Of a DNA stretch of 62,836 nucleotides, positions 51,489 to 59,301 are shown one piece after another. The number at the start of each line of letters is the position of its first letter. Within the stretch, counting starts at the first letter, position 1. Source of the stretch: a virus. Below the pieces are notes generated by a model. That model made no database searches. It saw only the letters and a list, made by a program, of their open reading frames with translations, and had not been told where the DNA came from. The stretch spans positions 1 through 62,836 of IMG/VR virus record IMGVR_UViG_3300009183_000098. One strand, written 5' to 3'. Both the position numbers and the translations under genes were made by a program.

Positions 51489-52498
51489 AAAAGACGGTCA
51501 GAGAAAATGAAGATGTATATGATTTGACAGTAAGAAAGAATCATAACTTTTTTGCAAACGGATTGTTGGTGCATAATTGCGCAGAAATCAGCCTCCGTCC
51601 ATTCCAATTCTGTAACCTCTGTGAAATTAATGCATCCGACATTGTTGACCAAGACGATTATAATGCACGGGCAAGAGCCGCAGCATTCATCGGCACATTG
51701 CAGGCAAGTTACACCAATTTCCATTATCTTCGTGATATCTGGAAGCGGACCACCGAACGTGAAGCATTGATTGGTGTCGGTATGACAGGCATTGCGTCTG
51801 GGGCAGTATTGAAATTGGATATGAAGGAAGCAGCAAATGTGGTGAAGGCAGAAAACGAACGAGTGGCCGGCATGATTGGTATTAATAAGGCTGCACGAAC
51901 AACGACCGTTAAGCCAAGTGGTACTTCGTCACTGGTGTTGGGTTCCTCGTCGGGCATTCATGCATGGCATAATGAATATTATATTCGTCGTATCCGTGTG
52001 GGTAAGAACGAAAGTATTTATACATACCTGCTGATTAATCATCCAGAACTGTTGGAAGACGAATACTTCAAGCCAAATCAACAGGCTGTTATCTCGGTTC
52101 CACAGAAGGCTCCAGTAGGGGCGGTAACTCGTCAGGAATCGGCTCTAGACTTACTTGCCCGTGTCAGTAAGGTATGGAAGGAGTGGGTGAAGCCCGGCCA
52201 TCGTAAGGGTGAAAATAAGAACAATGTATCGGTTACCGTGACGATTAAGCCAAACGAATGGGAAGAAGTTGGAGAATGGATGTGGACAAATAAAGAAAAT
52301 TTTACCGCATTAAGTGTTCTTCCGCATTCGGAGCATACCTACATTCAGGCGCCGTTCGAAGACATCACTCCAGAACATTACGAAGAATTGGTGGGGCATC
52401 TTCACAATATTGATTTAAGTCAAGTCGTTGAACTTGACGATACTACTGATTTATCTGGCGAACTTGCGTGTGGCGGCGGTGGGTGCGAAGTGATATGA
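51449..52498 (+). CDS. nrdJ: C-intein fused to C-terminal half of class II ribonucleotide reductase
   Basis: 349 aa from ATG 51449, with AGGAG 7 nt upstream. Residues 1-43 are a compact C-intein (IIKARIVKKTVRENEDVYDL, then NHNFFANGLLVHN). The extein begins with Cys at 51578: CAEISLRPFQFCNLCEINAS, TVKPSGTSSLVLGSSSGIH, and ends LACGGGGCEVI, the C-terminal redox Cys pair that passes electrons from thioredoxin. Two thioredoxins are encoded 2 kb downstream. Combined exteins are 616 aa. Codon use in the extein is G+C-richer than in the intein and endonuclease parts. Confidence 0.9.
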   Translation: MVETKQIIKARIVKKTVRENEDVYDLTVRKNHNFFANGLLVHNCAEISLRPFQFCNLCEINASDIVDQDDYNARARAAAFIGTLQASYTNFHYLRDIWKRTTEREALIGVGMTGIASGAVLKLDMKEAANVVKAENERVAGMIGINKAARTTTVKPSGTSSLVLGSSSGIHAWHNEYYIRRIRVGKNESIYTYLLINHPELLEDEYFKPNQQAVISVPQKAPVGAVTRQESALDLLARVSKVWKEWVKPGHRKGENKNNVSVTVTIKPNEWEEVGEWMWTNKENFTALSVLPHSEHTYIQAPFEDITPEHYEELVGHLHNIDLSQVVELDDTTDLSGELACGGGGCEVI

Positions 52499-53208
52499 AG
52501 TTAAAAGATTTGGTCACCATTGTTATTCCTTGCAAAAACGAAGAAAAATATATCGGACACTTGTTGGGAGATTTATTTCTCTCGGTGGAAATTGGAGAAG
52601 TAAGAATTATTATTGCCGATGCAAATTCTACGGACAACACCCGAAATATTATCAAAGATTGGTCATATGGATTGAACATTGAGATAATCCAAGGTGGTTC
52701 GGTTTCTGAAGGAAGAAACAATGGTGCCAAATTAGTTACTACTCCATATATTTTATTTCTTGATGCGGATGTTCGGTTCTTTTCACCGAGCGCCATATAT
52801 GATGCTGTTCAATGTATCCATCGAGAAAATTTAGATTTAGTTACACTGAGTCCGAAAAACTATGGAACTGAGTGGAGAGCATCTATTCTATTCTATCTGT
52901 TTAGTCTATGTAATAAAGTCATGACAAAGTTTACACCGTTTGCTATTGGTGCATTTTTCTTGACTCGTCGTAGTATGTTTGAAGTATTCGGGGGATTTCC
53001 AAATAAGTATGATACCTCCGAAGATTATATTTTAAGTAAACGGTACGATGCAAAGAAATTTAAAATTGTAGACCATCAGTTTGGTCAAGACGAACGCCGA
53101 TTTAAAAAGTTAGGTTATTTGGGAATGATGTGGTATATGACAGTAAACTTCTTCAACCGAAATAACCTAGCACATTTTGAAAAAGCTAAGGTTAATTATT
53201 GGAGTTAA
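52495..53208 (+). CDS. GT2-family glycosyltransferase
   Basis: 237 aa from ATG 52495, overlapping the reductase stop. VTIVIPCKNEEKYIGHLLG, IIIADANSTDNT, GRNNGAKLVTTPYILFLDADV (DAD as DxD) and SEDYILSKR (ED motif) are classic GT2 features. A 3' hydrophobic stretch is short, so it is likely cytosolic or peripheral. It stands apart from the sugar operon at 21.8-28.4 kb, next to a membrane protein and an LpxH-like gene, so it may act on host lipid-linked sugars. Acceptor unknown. Confidence 0.82.
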   Translation: MKLKDLVTIVIPCKNEEKYIGHLLGDLFLSVEIGEVRIIIADANSTDNTRNIIKDWSYGLNIEIIQGGSVSEGRNNGAKLVTTPYILFLDADVRFFSPSAIYDAVQCIHRENLDLVTLSPKNYGTEWRASILFYLFSLCNKVMTKFTPFAIGAFFLTRRSMFEVFGGFPNKYDTSEDYILSKRYDAKKFKIVDHQFGQDERRFKKLGYLGMMWYMTVNFFNRNNLAHFEKAKVNYWS

Positions 53209-53474
53209 TGATGCAACTATTTTTTATTTTTCTGTTTCAAATAATTTTTAATGTATTAAAAGTTTGGGAAATAAAATATACTTATCAACATAGAATTTTT
53301 CCTTTATTAATCAATTCAATTTTCATAAATTTAACATCCTTAGCAACAACATTTATATCTGTTACTAGTTTACTTGATGGCAAATGGTCTGTAATTTTCT
53401 TTTATGTAATAGGAAGCGTTATAGGAAAGTATATTGGAATGACAATACACACACATATAAATAAGGTAAACTAA
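53208..53474 (+). CDS. Small membrane protein, 2-3 transmembrane segments
   Basis: 88 aa from ATG 53208 (TAATG overlap; ATG 53211 is equally good). Hydrophobic segments: LFFIFLFQIIFNVLKV, LLINSIFINLTSLATTFISV and WSVIFFYVIGSVIGKYIGM. The last resembles the membrane part of DUF2179/DUF5698-like proteins. Between GT2 and LpxH-like genes; a membrane partner for one of them or a lysis/superinfection protein are both possible. Confidence 0.6.
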   Translation: MMQLFFIFLFQIIFNVLKVWEIKYTYQHRIFPLLINSIFINLTSLATTFISVTSLLDGKWSVIFFYVIGSVIGKYIGMTIHTHINKVN

Positions 53475-53476
53475 CT

Positions 53477-54205
53477 ATGACACGATATAAGGCAATAATT
53501 GTATCCGATGTACATTTAGGAACAGACAATAGTAAAGCAGCAGAATTTTTAGAATTTTTAAACACACACCACACAGACATTCTAATTATTAATGGAGATT
53601 TTGTGGATGGGTGGGCATTGTCCCGTGGCGTTCGGTGGCGAGCAAAACATACGAAGGTAATTTCCAAAGTGTTGGATATCTCCAGAAAAATACCTGTAGT
53701 ATGGATTCGTGGAAACCATGATGAATTTTTACATGAGTTTATGCACATGCATTTGGGTAAACTTCAAGTAGAAGAAAATTACATCTTAGATTTAGGTGAA
53801 GGAAAAAGATATTTTATTTTCCACGGAGATATTCTAGATGTATTTGTTTCTAAATGGAAATGGATTGCAAAAATAGGTGGGCAAGGGTATGACTTAGCAT
53901 TAAAATTAAATACATGGTACAATAAGTGGAGAAAGTGGAGAAAGTTACCATATTACTCCATCTCCAAAGATATTAAGAAGGGTGTGAAGGCAGCAGTAAA
54001 CTACATCACAGATTTTGAAGTGACGGCAACAAAACTTGCAAAACAACATAATTGTGATGGTGTCATCTGTGGACATATTCACCAACCAGAAAATAGACAA
54101 ATTGCAGGAGTACATTATCTGAATTCTGGTGATTGGGTAGAGAGTTTAACCGCAATTGTAATAGACCATAATAATAATATAAGCATAAAGGAGTTTCACA
54201 AATGA
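53477..54205 (+). CDS. LpxH-like metallophosphoesterase
   Basis: 242 aa. Calcineurin-type metal motifs in order: IIVSDVHLGTDNS (D11, H13), INGDFVDGW, WIRGNHDE, FHGD and CGHIHQPE. Spacing and the helical insert (KWIAKIGGQGYDLALKLNTW) match UDP-2,3-diacylglucosamine pyrophosphatases (LpxH) and close relatives. LpxH hydrolyses UDP-diacylglucosamine in lipid A synthesis; the phage role is unknown (envelope change or another phosphoester). Overlaps thioredoxin by ATGA. Confidence 0.85.
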   Translation: MTRYKAIIVSDVHLGTDNSKAAEFLEFLNTHHTDILIINGDFVDGWALSRGVRWRAKHTKVISKVLDISRKIPVVWIRGNHDEFLHEFMHMHLGKLQVEENYILDLGEGKRYFIFHGDILDVFVSKWKWIAKIGGQGYDLALKLNTWYNKWRKWRKLPYYSISKDIKKGVKAAVNYITDFEVTATKLAKQHNCDGVICGHIHQPENRQIAGVHYLNSGDWVESLTAIVIDHNNNISIKEFHK

Positions 54206-54471
54206 TTACCGTTACTAAATTTAGTTCAAAAACTTGTGGCCCATGTCGCGCTCTAGCTCCTGTATTTCGGGAACTAGAGGACATGACCCTTGATGCAACA
54301 TTTATCTCAGTCGATGTAGAAGAGAAGCCGTCTATTGCACAGTTATATTCTATTCGGACTGTTCCCACCGTTATCATTGAAAAGGATAATGTACTAATTG
54401 AAAAATTTGTAGGACTACAAAGTAAACAAAAGTATATTACCGCTATTAATGCTGCGAGAGATGGGGCGTAA
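54202..54471 (+). CDS. trx: Thioredoxin
   Basis: 89 aa. VTKFSSKTCGPCRALAPVFREL has the WCGPC-type active site as TCGPC (Cys 12 and 15), and the cis-Pro motif RTVPTVII is present. Short for thioredoxin but complete for the minimal fold. Likely electron donor for the class II reductase encoded just upstream. Confidence 0.88.
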   Translation: MITVTKFSSKTCGPCRALAPVFRELEDMTLDATFISVDVEEKPSIAQLYSIRTVPTVIIEKDNVLIEKFVGLQSKQKYITAINAARDGA

Positions 54472-54838
54472 AAAGGAAGTAAAAAAGGAAAAAAGTTCAT
54501 TGAATGCAATTGAACAAAAAATGATGAGTGTATTGCATTCAATGAATCTTTCGTATGAGTCTCAAGCAACAATTGATAATTATAATGTTGACTTTTTGAT
54601 TGACGGGAAGTATATTATAGAATGTTATGGAGATTACTGGCATTGTAATCCGTCCCGATATGCCGGCGAGTATTACAATCGTGGGAAGAAAAAAACCGCG
54701 GCAGAAATCTGGAAACGTGATGAAAAACGAAAGCGTGAACTAGAGCAATTGGGATATAAAGTATTATATTTCTGGGAACACGAGATCAATAATAATATTA
54801 AAGATATAAAAGCCGCATTAAAACGATATATTACGTGA
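54461..54838 (+). CDS. Small EDxHD/VSR-like endonuclease
   Basis: 125 aa from ATG 54461 with GAGAG adjacent; ATG 54449 is less likely. Core: NYNVDFLIDGKYIIECYGDYWHCNP, quoted as IIECYGDYWHCNP (E, D, H), then KRKRELEQLGYKVLYFWEHEI. It is the nuclease domain alone, matching the C-terminus of the enzyme at 47104, without finger or repeats. It lies between two thioredoxin genes and overlaps the first by 11 nt, so it is probably a homing or repair-type insertion. Confidence 0.82.
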   Translation: MGRKKEVKKEKSSLNAIEQKMMSVLHSMNLSYESQATIDNYNVDFLIDGKYIIECYGDYWHCNPSRYAGEYYNRGKKKTAAEIWKRDEKRKRELEQLGYKVLYFWEHEINNNIKDIKAALKRYIT

Positions 54839-54845
54839 GGACAAG

Positions 54846-55223
54846 ATGATTACAGAAATTACGATACGTGAGATGACAACAGGTGTCCCACTGGAAACAT
54901 ATAATGATATATATGTTATTATGTTTTATGGAGAAACCTGTGGTCCGTGTAAAGCAACGATGCCTAATTATGAAACTGTTGCCAATTTTTATAAAGAAAA
55001 AGGCGCACACATTAAATTCTTTAAAATAAACGCATGGGAACCCACGGAACAACAAAGTTATTGTAAAGAGACATGGGGAATACAGGGAGTTCCACATTTC
55101 AAAGTATTTTGTCGTAGTGAGCAAGTAATTGAAAAGGTCGGTGGCGCCGACGAAGCAGGAATGCGAGAATTCATTCAAGATGCAATATACGAAACACTAA
55201 AAAGATTTCAGGAGAAGATGTAA
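54846..55223 (+). CDS. Thioredoxin-like protein
   Basis: 125 aa. VIMFYGETCGPCKATMPNYE has the CGPC active site, and GIQGVPHFKVF supplies the cis-Pro. It is longer than, and clearly different from, the thioredoxin at 54202, so the two are not a recent duplication. Could serve the reductase or another target. Directly abuts dut. Confidence 0.82.
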   Translation: MITEITIREMTTGVPLETYNDIYVIMFYGETCGPCKATMPNYETVANFYKEKGAHIKFFKINAWEPTEQQSYCKETWGIQGVPHFKVFCRSEQVIEKVGGADEAGMREFIQDAIYETLKRFQEKM

Positions 55224-55643
55224 ATGAAAGTTAAACGGTTATCAGAAAATTCAGTACTGCCACATAAGGCACACGCAGGTGATTTGGGCTATGATTTGTA
55301 TGCATCAGAGGAAGTAGTTTTGATGGCAGGACAGACAAAGTTAGTATCTACGGGCATTGCCATCCAGTTCCCAGAGGGATATGGTGGATTACTTCGGGAC
55401 CGTTCATCAGTTGCTACCAAACGAAATTTATTTGTGGTCGCCGGTGTAATTGACAATGGATATATCGGAGAAATAATGATTGCCTTACATAACTCCACGG
55501 ATGGATACGAACGCATTACAGTCGGAGAAAAAATTGCTCAATTAATTCTTATTCCAACCGTAAACTTTACCGCAGAAGAAGTAGATGAATTAGTGTCAGC
55601 AGATGAACGAGGAACTGGTGGATTTGGTTCAACGGGGACTTGA
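55224..55643 (+). CDS. dut: dUTPase
   Basis: 139 aa, normal for trimeric dUTPases. Motifs 1-5 in order: AGDLGYDLYA, GLLRDRSSVA, VIDNGYIGEI, GEKIAQLIL, RGTGGFGSTG. It hydrolyses dUTP to dUMP, keeping uracil out of DNA and supplying dTMP precursor. The stop codon overlaps the -35 box of the DNA polymerase promoter. Confidence 0.95.
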   Translation: MKVKRLSENSVLPHKAHAGDLGYDLYASEEVVLMAGQTKLVSTGIAIQFPEGYGGLLRDRSSVATKRNLFVVAGVIDNGYIGEIMIALHNSTDGYERITVGEKIAQLILIPTVNFTAEEVDELVSADERGTGGFGSTGT

Positions 55644-55668
55644 CATAAGTACCGGATTGATATATACT
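55640..55668 (+). promoter_or_regulatory. Sigma70-type promoter for DNA polymerase
   Basis: TTGACA (55640-55645), 17 bp, TATACT (55663-55668), 31 nt before the gp43 ATG. The -35 overlaps the dut stop codon. Confidence 0.8.
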
Positions 55669-55698
55669 TAAGATAGTTCTTCTCATTTAAGAGGTTAC

Positions 55699-58224
55699 AT
55701 GGCGTATCAAAATATTTTTATAGATTCAACATCCGACGAACAAACAGTATATATCTGGGATGATGCACAGGGACTTATTACCCTACCATTGTCAGAATTT
55801 AATTATGCATACGTCCGTGACCCGAAAGGAAAGTATATCAGTATGACGGGAGAACGCCTCAGTAAAACGAGGCGTTTCATCCGTGGTAACCCCAACGTAT
55901 TTGAAAGTGACCTTCCAAAAGAAACTCGCGTTCTTACGGATTTGTATTTGAATGAAGATATGCCGTCAGAAGGGAATATTATATTGTTTTTTGACATTGA
56001 GGTGTCAATGGAAAATGGTATTCCTAATACACAAAAACCAAATAATGAAATCACTTCTATTGCATTTTGTGATAATATTACCAATGAATATAGTGTATTA
56101 GTATTGGATAAATCTGGTGTATATGAAAATGTAACAAAGAATGGAGCAGCGGTTTATTTCTTTCAAACAGAAATGGATCTTCTTCATGCGTTTGTTAATC
56201 AGTACGAACAAATTACACCAACGATTATTACGGGGTGGAACAGTAATGGATTTGACGTACCGTATCTATATAATCGTATAAAGCAGATTTGTGGAGCCAG
56301 TATTGCCAATCGGCTTAGTCCTATCGGTAAAGTAAAATACTCTGATAGATTGGAACGTTATCGCGTTGCTGGCGTAAGCTCGCTAGATTACTTGGATTTA
56401 TATAAGAAATATACATATACTCAGCAACCTAACTATCGTCTTGATACAATTGGGCGATTGGAAGTAGGAATGGGTAAAGTAGATTATGATGGGTCTTTGG
56501 ACGATTTGTTTCGCGATGACCTAGAAAAATTTATTGAGTATAATTTGCAAGACGTTCGTATCATTGTTGATTTGGATAAAAAGCTAAAGCTTATCGACTT
56601 GGTTCGTGGTATCTGTCATCTTGGCCACGTACCATATGAAGATTATCCAATGGCATCACGCGTACTTGAGGGCACGATTGTTACCTATCTACATCGAAAA
56701 GGAATTATTGTTTCTGACAAACCAAAGGATAGTAAAGAAAAAATGGAAGCACTAGACCGCGGTGAAGAAGGATTTGTGGGCGCTTATGTACAAGAACCAG
56801 TTCCTGGATTATATGATTGGGTATATTCACTCGACTTACAATCACTGTACCCAAGTATCATTATGAGTTTGAATATCTCTCCAGAGACAAAGGTTGCTAA
56901 GGTATTGAACTTTGACATGGAAAAACATTTACGTAAAGAAATTGTTGCCTATGTGGTTCAAGAAATTGGCGATGAGATGACAGTGGAACTAGAGCATGAT
57001 GCCTTTGTTAATTTCTTAAAGGAAAATAATCTTACGATGGCATCGAACGGCGTGTTGTATAATACAGTAACGAAGGGTATTATCCCCGAAGTTTTAAATG
57101 AATGGTTTGCCAAACGTGTGGAGTATAAGAATCTCATGAAGAAGTATACTACAGAGGGTGATAAGGTGCAAGCAGCCTATTATGACCAACGCCAACATAT
57201 TCAGAAGATTTTCTTGAACTCATTGTATGGTGTGTTGGGGTTACCCGTGTTTCGTTTCTATGACGTTGACAATGCGGCCGCAGTAACATTGACGGGGCAA
57301 GATGTTATTAAGACTACTGCTAAGTTTATTAATAAAAAATATGAAAAGGTAACGGGTGAACAGAAAGACCATTGTGTATATGTTGATACTGACTCCGTAT
57401 ACTTTCCAGCAAAACCATTGTTTGTTGAAGGAAGTGCTGATGACCTTGCTTCCACGATTGGTATTGCCTATGACATGGAAAATACGTTGAATACATTCTA
57501 TGATTCTATGGCAAAGCGTATGTTCAATTGTGATGACCATAAGTTCCACATTAAGGGAGAAAGTGTCGCCAAGACGGGATTCTGGGTAGCTAAGAAGCGA
57601 TATGCACTAGATAAGGTATATGATTTGGAAACCCGCCAGAATGTCAGTAAACTCGTTGTAAAGGGATTGGATGTCGTAAGATCATCTTTTCCCAAAGCAT
57701 TTCGGGAATTCATGACGCAGATGTTGAAAGATATTTTGGGCAGAGTAGATAAGAACGAATTAGACGAGAAGATTCTTGCGTTAAAAACTTCATTGAAGAC
57801 TCGTCATTATTTAGAAGTTGCACGAAATACTTCGGCAAATAATATCAGTCAGTTTGCCGCAGGAGAGGGGGGTGGAGGAATCAACCGATTCAAGAAAGGA
57901 ACTCCTGCGCATATTAAAGCAGCAATCGTATACAATAGATTATTGACGCACTTTGGCATTAATAAACAATATGCGACTATCGCAGACGGGGAAAAGATTA
58001 AATACATGATGCTAAAACCAAATGATTTAAGAATAGAATCGTTAGCAGTAAAGGGTTATAACGATCCTCCACAAATTATGGATATGGTTACGGAATATAT
58101 TGACACTGATGCATTATTTGATAACGAATTGCGAAATAAACTACAAGATTTCTATACTGCACTTGGATATGGTATCTTACCAACCGATAAAAATTTAAAC
58201 GCATCGAACTTTTTCAGCTTCTGA
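55699..58224 (+). CDS. 43: Family B replicative DNA polymerase, gp43
   Basis: 841 aa (T4 gp43 is 898 aa). Exonuclease motif I IILFFDIEVSMENG near residue 100; motif II WNSNGFDVPYLYNRI; motif III YNLQDVRIIVDL; polymerase motif A SLDLQSLYPSIIMSLN; motif B IQKIFLNSLYGVLGLP; motif C YVDTDSVYFP. All catalytic acids for synthesis and proofreading are visible. No intein or intron interrupts it. Driven by a consensus early promoter and followed by an endonuclease gene. Confidence 0.97.
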   Translation: MAYQNIFIDSTSDEQTVYIWDDAQGLITLPLSEFNYAYVRDPKGKYISMTGERLSKTRRFIRGNPNVFESDLPKETRVLTDLYLNEDMPSEGNIILFFDIEVSMENGIPNTQKPNNEITSIAFCDNITNEYSVLVLDKSGVYENVTKNGAAVYFFQTEMDLLHAFVNQYEQITPTIITGWNSNGFDVPYLYNRIKQICGASIANRLSPIGKVKYSDRLERYRVAGVSSLDYLDLYKKYTYTQQPNYRLDTIGRLEVGMGKVDYDGSLDDLFRDDLEKFIEYNLQDVRIIVDLDKKLKLIDLVRGICHLGHVPYEDYPMASRVLEGTIVTYLHRKGIIVSDKPKDSKEKMEALDRGEEGFVGAYVQEPVPGLYDWVYSLDLQSLYPSIIMSLNISPETKVAKVLNFDMEKHLRKEIVAYVVQEIGDEMTVELEHDAFVNFLKENNLTMASNGVLYNTVTKGIIPEVLNEWFAKRVEYKNLMKKYTTEGDKVQAAYYDQRQHIQKIFLNSLYGVLGLPVFRFYDVDNAAAVTLTGQDVIKTTAKFINKKYEKVTGEQKDHCVYVDTDSVYFPAKPLFVEGSADDLASTIGIAYDMENTLNTFYDSMAKRMFNCDDHKFHIKGESVAKTGFWVAKKRYALDKVYDLETRQNVSKLVVKGLDVVRSSFPKAFREFMTQMLKDILGRVDKNELDEKILALKTSLKTRHYLEVARNTSANNISQFAAGEGGGGINRFKKGTPAHIKAAIVYNRLLTHFGINKQYATIADGEKIKYMMLKPNDLRIESLAVKGYNDPPQIMDMVTEYIDTDALFDNELRNKLQDFYTALGYGILPTDKNLNASNFFSF

Positions 58225-58228
58225 TAGA

Positions 58229-58236
58229 TATTTATA
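58229..58236 (+). promoter_or_regulatory. Late-promoter-like GATATTTATA motif with start-codon inverted repeat
   Basis: AGATATTTATAATGG. ATAATGG (58234-58240) can pair with CCATTAT (58260-58266), which includes the first two bases of the endonuclease start codon at 58265. The left arm overlaps the promoter, so late transcripts would lack much of it. Confidence 0.5.
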
Positions 58237-58264
58237 ATGGGAACAAGATTAAAGGAGAACCATT

Positions 58265-58984
58265 ATGTATACAAGAAACTGTCCACAGTGCGATGAGATT
58301 ATTACCTATAAAAACAAATATTATTATAATGAATGTAATAAACTTAGTAGAGTGTGTCGCAAATGTGGAGATATAAATGCCAGTAAAAGTAAATGGAGTA
58401 ATCCAGAAATACGACAAAAAATGTTAAAGGCAAAAAAATTTACAGGTAGACAACATACAAAAGAGACTCGTCAAAAAATGTCAATTGCTAAATTGGGTGA
58501 GAAACATCCTATGTATGGTAAAACAATTAATGAAAATACACGTAACGCATTATCAATTGCAAATAAGAATAAAGTTTATACAGAAGAATATAGAAATAAC
58601 TTAAGTTTATCTGGGAAAAACAGAGTTTTTACCGAGACACATAAAGAAAATATATCTAATTCATTACGTAAATATGTTGCATCGTGTTACCCAAGTGGGC
58701 CCAGATATAATAAACGTGCGTGTATAATATTTGAAGAAATAAATAAAGAACTTGGTTGGTCTGGGCGCCATGCAGAAAATGGTGGTGAATTTTTAATAAA
58801 AGAGTTAGGTTATTGGGTGGATTTCTATGAACCTAATTTAAATATTATTATTGAATTTGATGAAAAGAATCATAAATATAAACGTAACCATGATCTGATT
58901 CGGCAAAAAAGAATAATAGATTTATTAGGATGTAAATTTTATAGAATATCAGAAGGAGATGAATGGAGAATGATAATAACTTAA
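58265..58984 (+). CDS. Homing endonuclease with zinc ribbon, NUMOD3 and EDxHD-type nuclease
   Basis: 239 aa. N-terminal zinc ribbon (NCPQCDE, CRKCGD), then NUMOD3-like repeats (GRQHTKETRQKMSIAKLGEK, YGKTINENTRNALS), then a nuclease YWVDFYEPNLNIIIEFDEKNH with E, D and H, followed by IIDLLGCKFYRI. It sits directly after gp43, with its own late motif; polymerase genes are common homing targets. Confidence 0.85.
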   Translation: MYTRNCPQCDEIITYKNKYYYNECNKLSRVCRKCGDINASKSKWSNPEIRQKMLKAKKFTGRQHTKETRQKMSIAKLGEKHPMYGKTINENTRNALSIANKNKVYTEEYRNNLSLSGKNRVFTETHKENISNSLRKYVASCYPSGPRYNKRACIIFEEINKELGWSGRHAENGGEFLIKELGYWVDFYEPNLNIIIEFDEKNHKYKRNHDLIRQKRIIDLLGCKFYRISEGDEWRMIIT

Positions 58985-59010
58985 TGCCAATAAATAATGT
59001 ATAATACCCC

Positions 59011-59039
59011 TTGACTTTTGGGGTGGAATAGGTTATATT
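59011..59039 (+). promoter_or_regulatory. Sigma70-type promoter for the ligase operon
   Basis: TTGACT (59011-59016), 17 bp, TATATT (59034-59039), 29 nt before the first small gene. GGTTATA/TATACC around the -10 form an imperfect palindrome. Confidence 0.75.
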
Positions 59040-59067
59040 ACTAGTATACCACAACCGAGGTCAAAAT

Positions 59068-59199
59068 ATGTGTAAGTACTGTATCAAATACTTTAAGCTG
59101 CTCTCCCGCCATTGCACGGCATATTCCTATGGTGAATGTGATTGTCCGAAGTGTCAAGGCATGTGTACCTGTGAATCTAACAACCAGCGGTATATCTAA
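59068..59199 (+). CDS. 43-aa Cys-rich zinc-ribbon microprotein
   Basis: Sequence starts MCKYCIKYFKLLSRHC and continues with ECDCPKCQGMCTC. Nine Cys in 43 residues, arranged as CxxC and CxCxxC pairs, suggest one or two zinc sites. It is the first gene after the promoter at 59011 and its stop abuts the next start. Unknown role; small DNA- or RNA polymerase-binding proteins of phages can look like this. Confidence 0.6.
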   Translation: MCKYCIKYFKLLSRHCTAYSYGECDCPKCQGMCTCESNNQRYI

Positions 59200-59301
59200 A
59201 TGATTGATGACTCTATGGATGAATACTGGGGATTGATGGTGTTTGGTGTAGGCCTTCTTTTGATGGGGATGGGTAAACTTTTTAAGCGGTGGTTTCGATG
59301 A
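59200..59301 (+). CDS. 33-aa single-pass membrane microprotein
   Basis: MIDDSMDEYWGLMVFGVGLL then LMGMGKLFKRWFR: acidic N-terminus, one hydrophobic helix, basic C-terminus, so the orientation would be N-out. Starts one base after the previous stop and overlaps the ligase start by ATGA. Its place in a coupled operon supports translation. Function unknown. Confidence 0.55.
   Translation: MIDDSMDEYWGLMVFGVGLLLMGMGKLFKRWFR

Noticed and set aside
54202-55223. The two thioredoxins as a duplication created by the nuclease insertion (as in ligase)
   Set aside because: They share only the CGPC and cis-Pro motifs and differ in length and elsewhere, so they are not recent copies.
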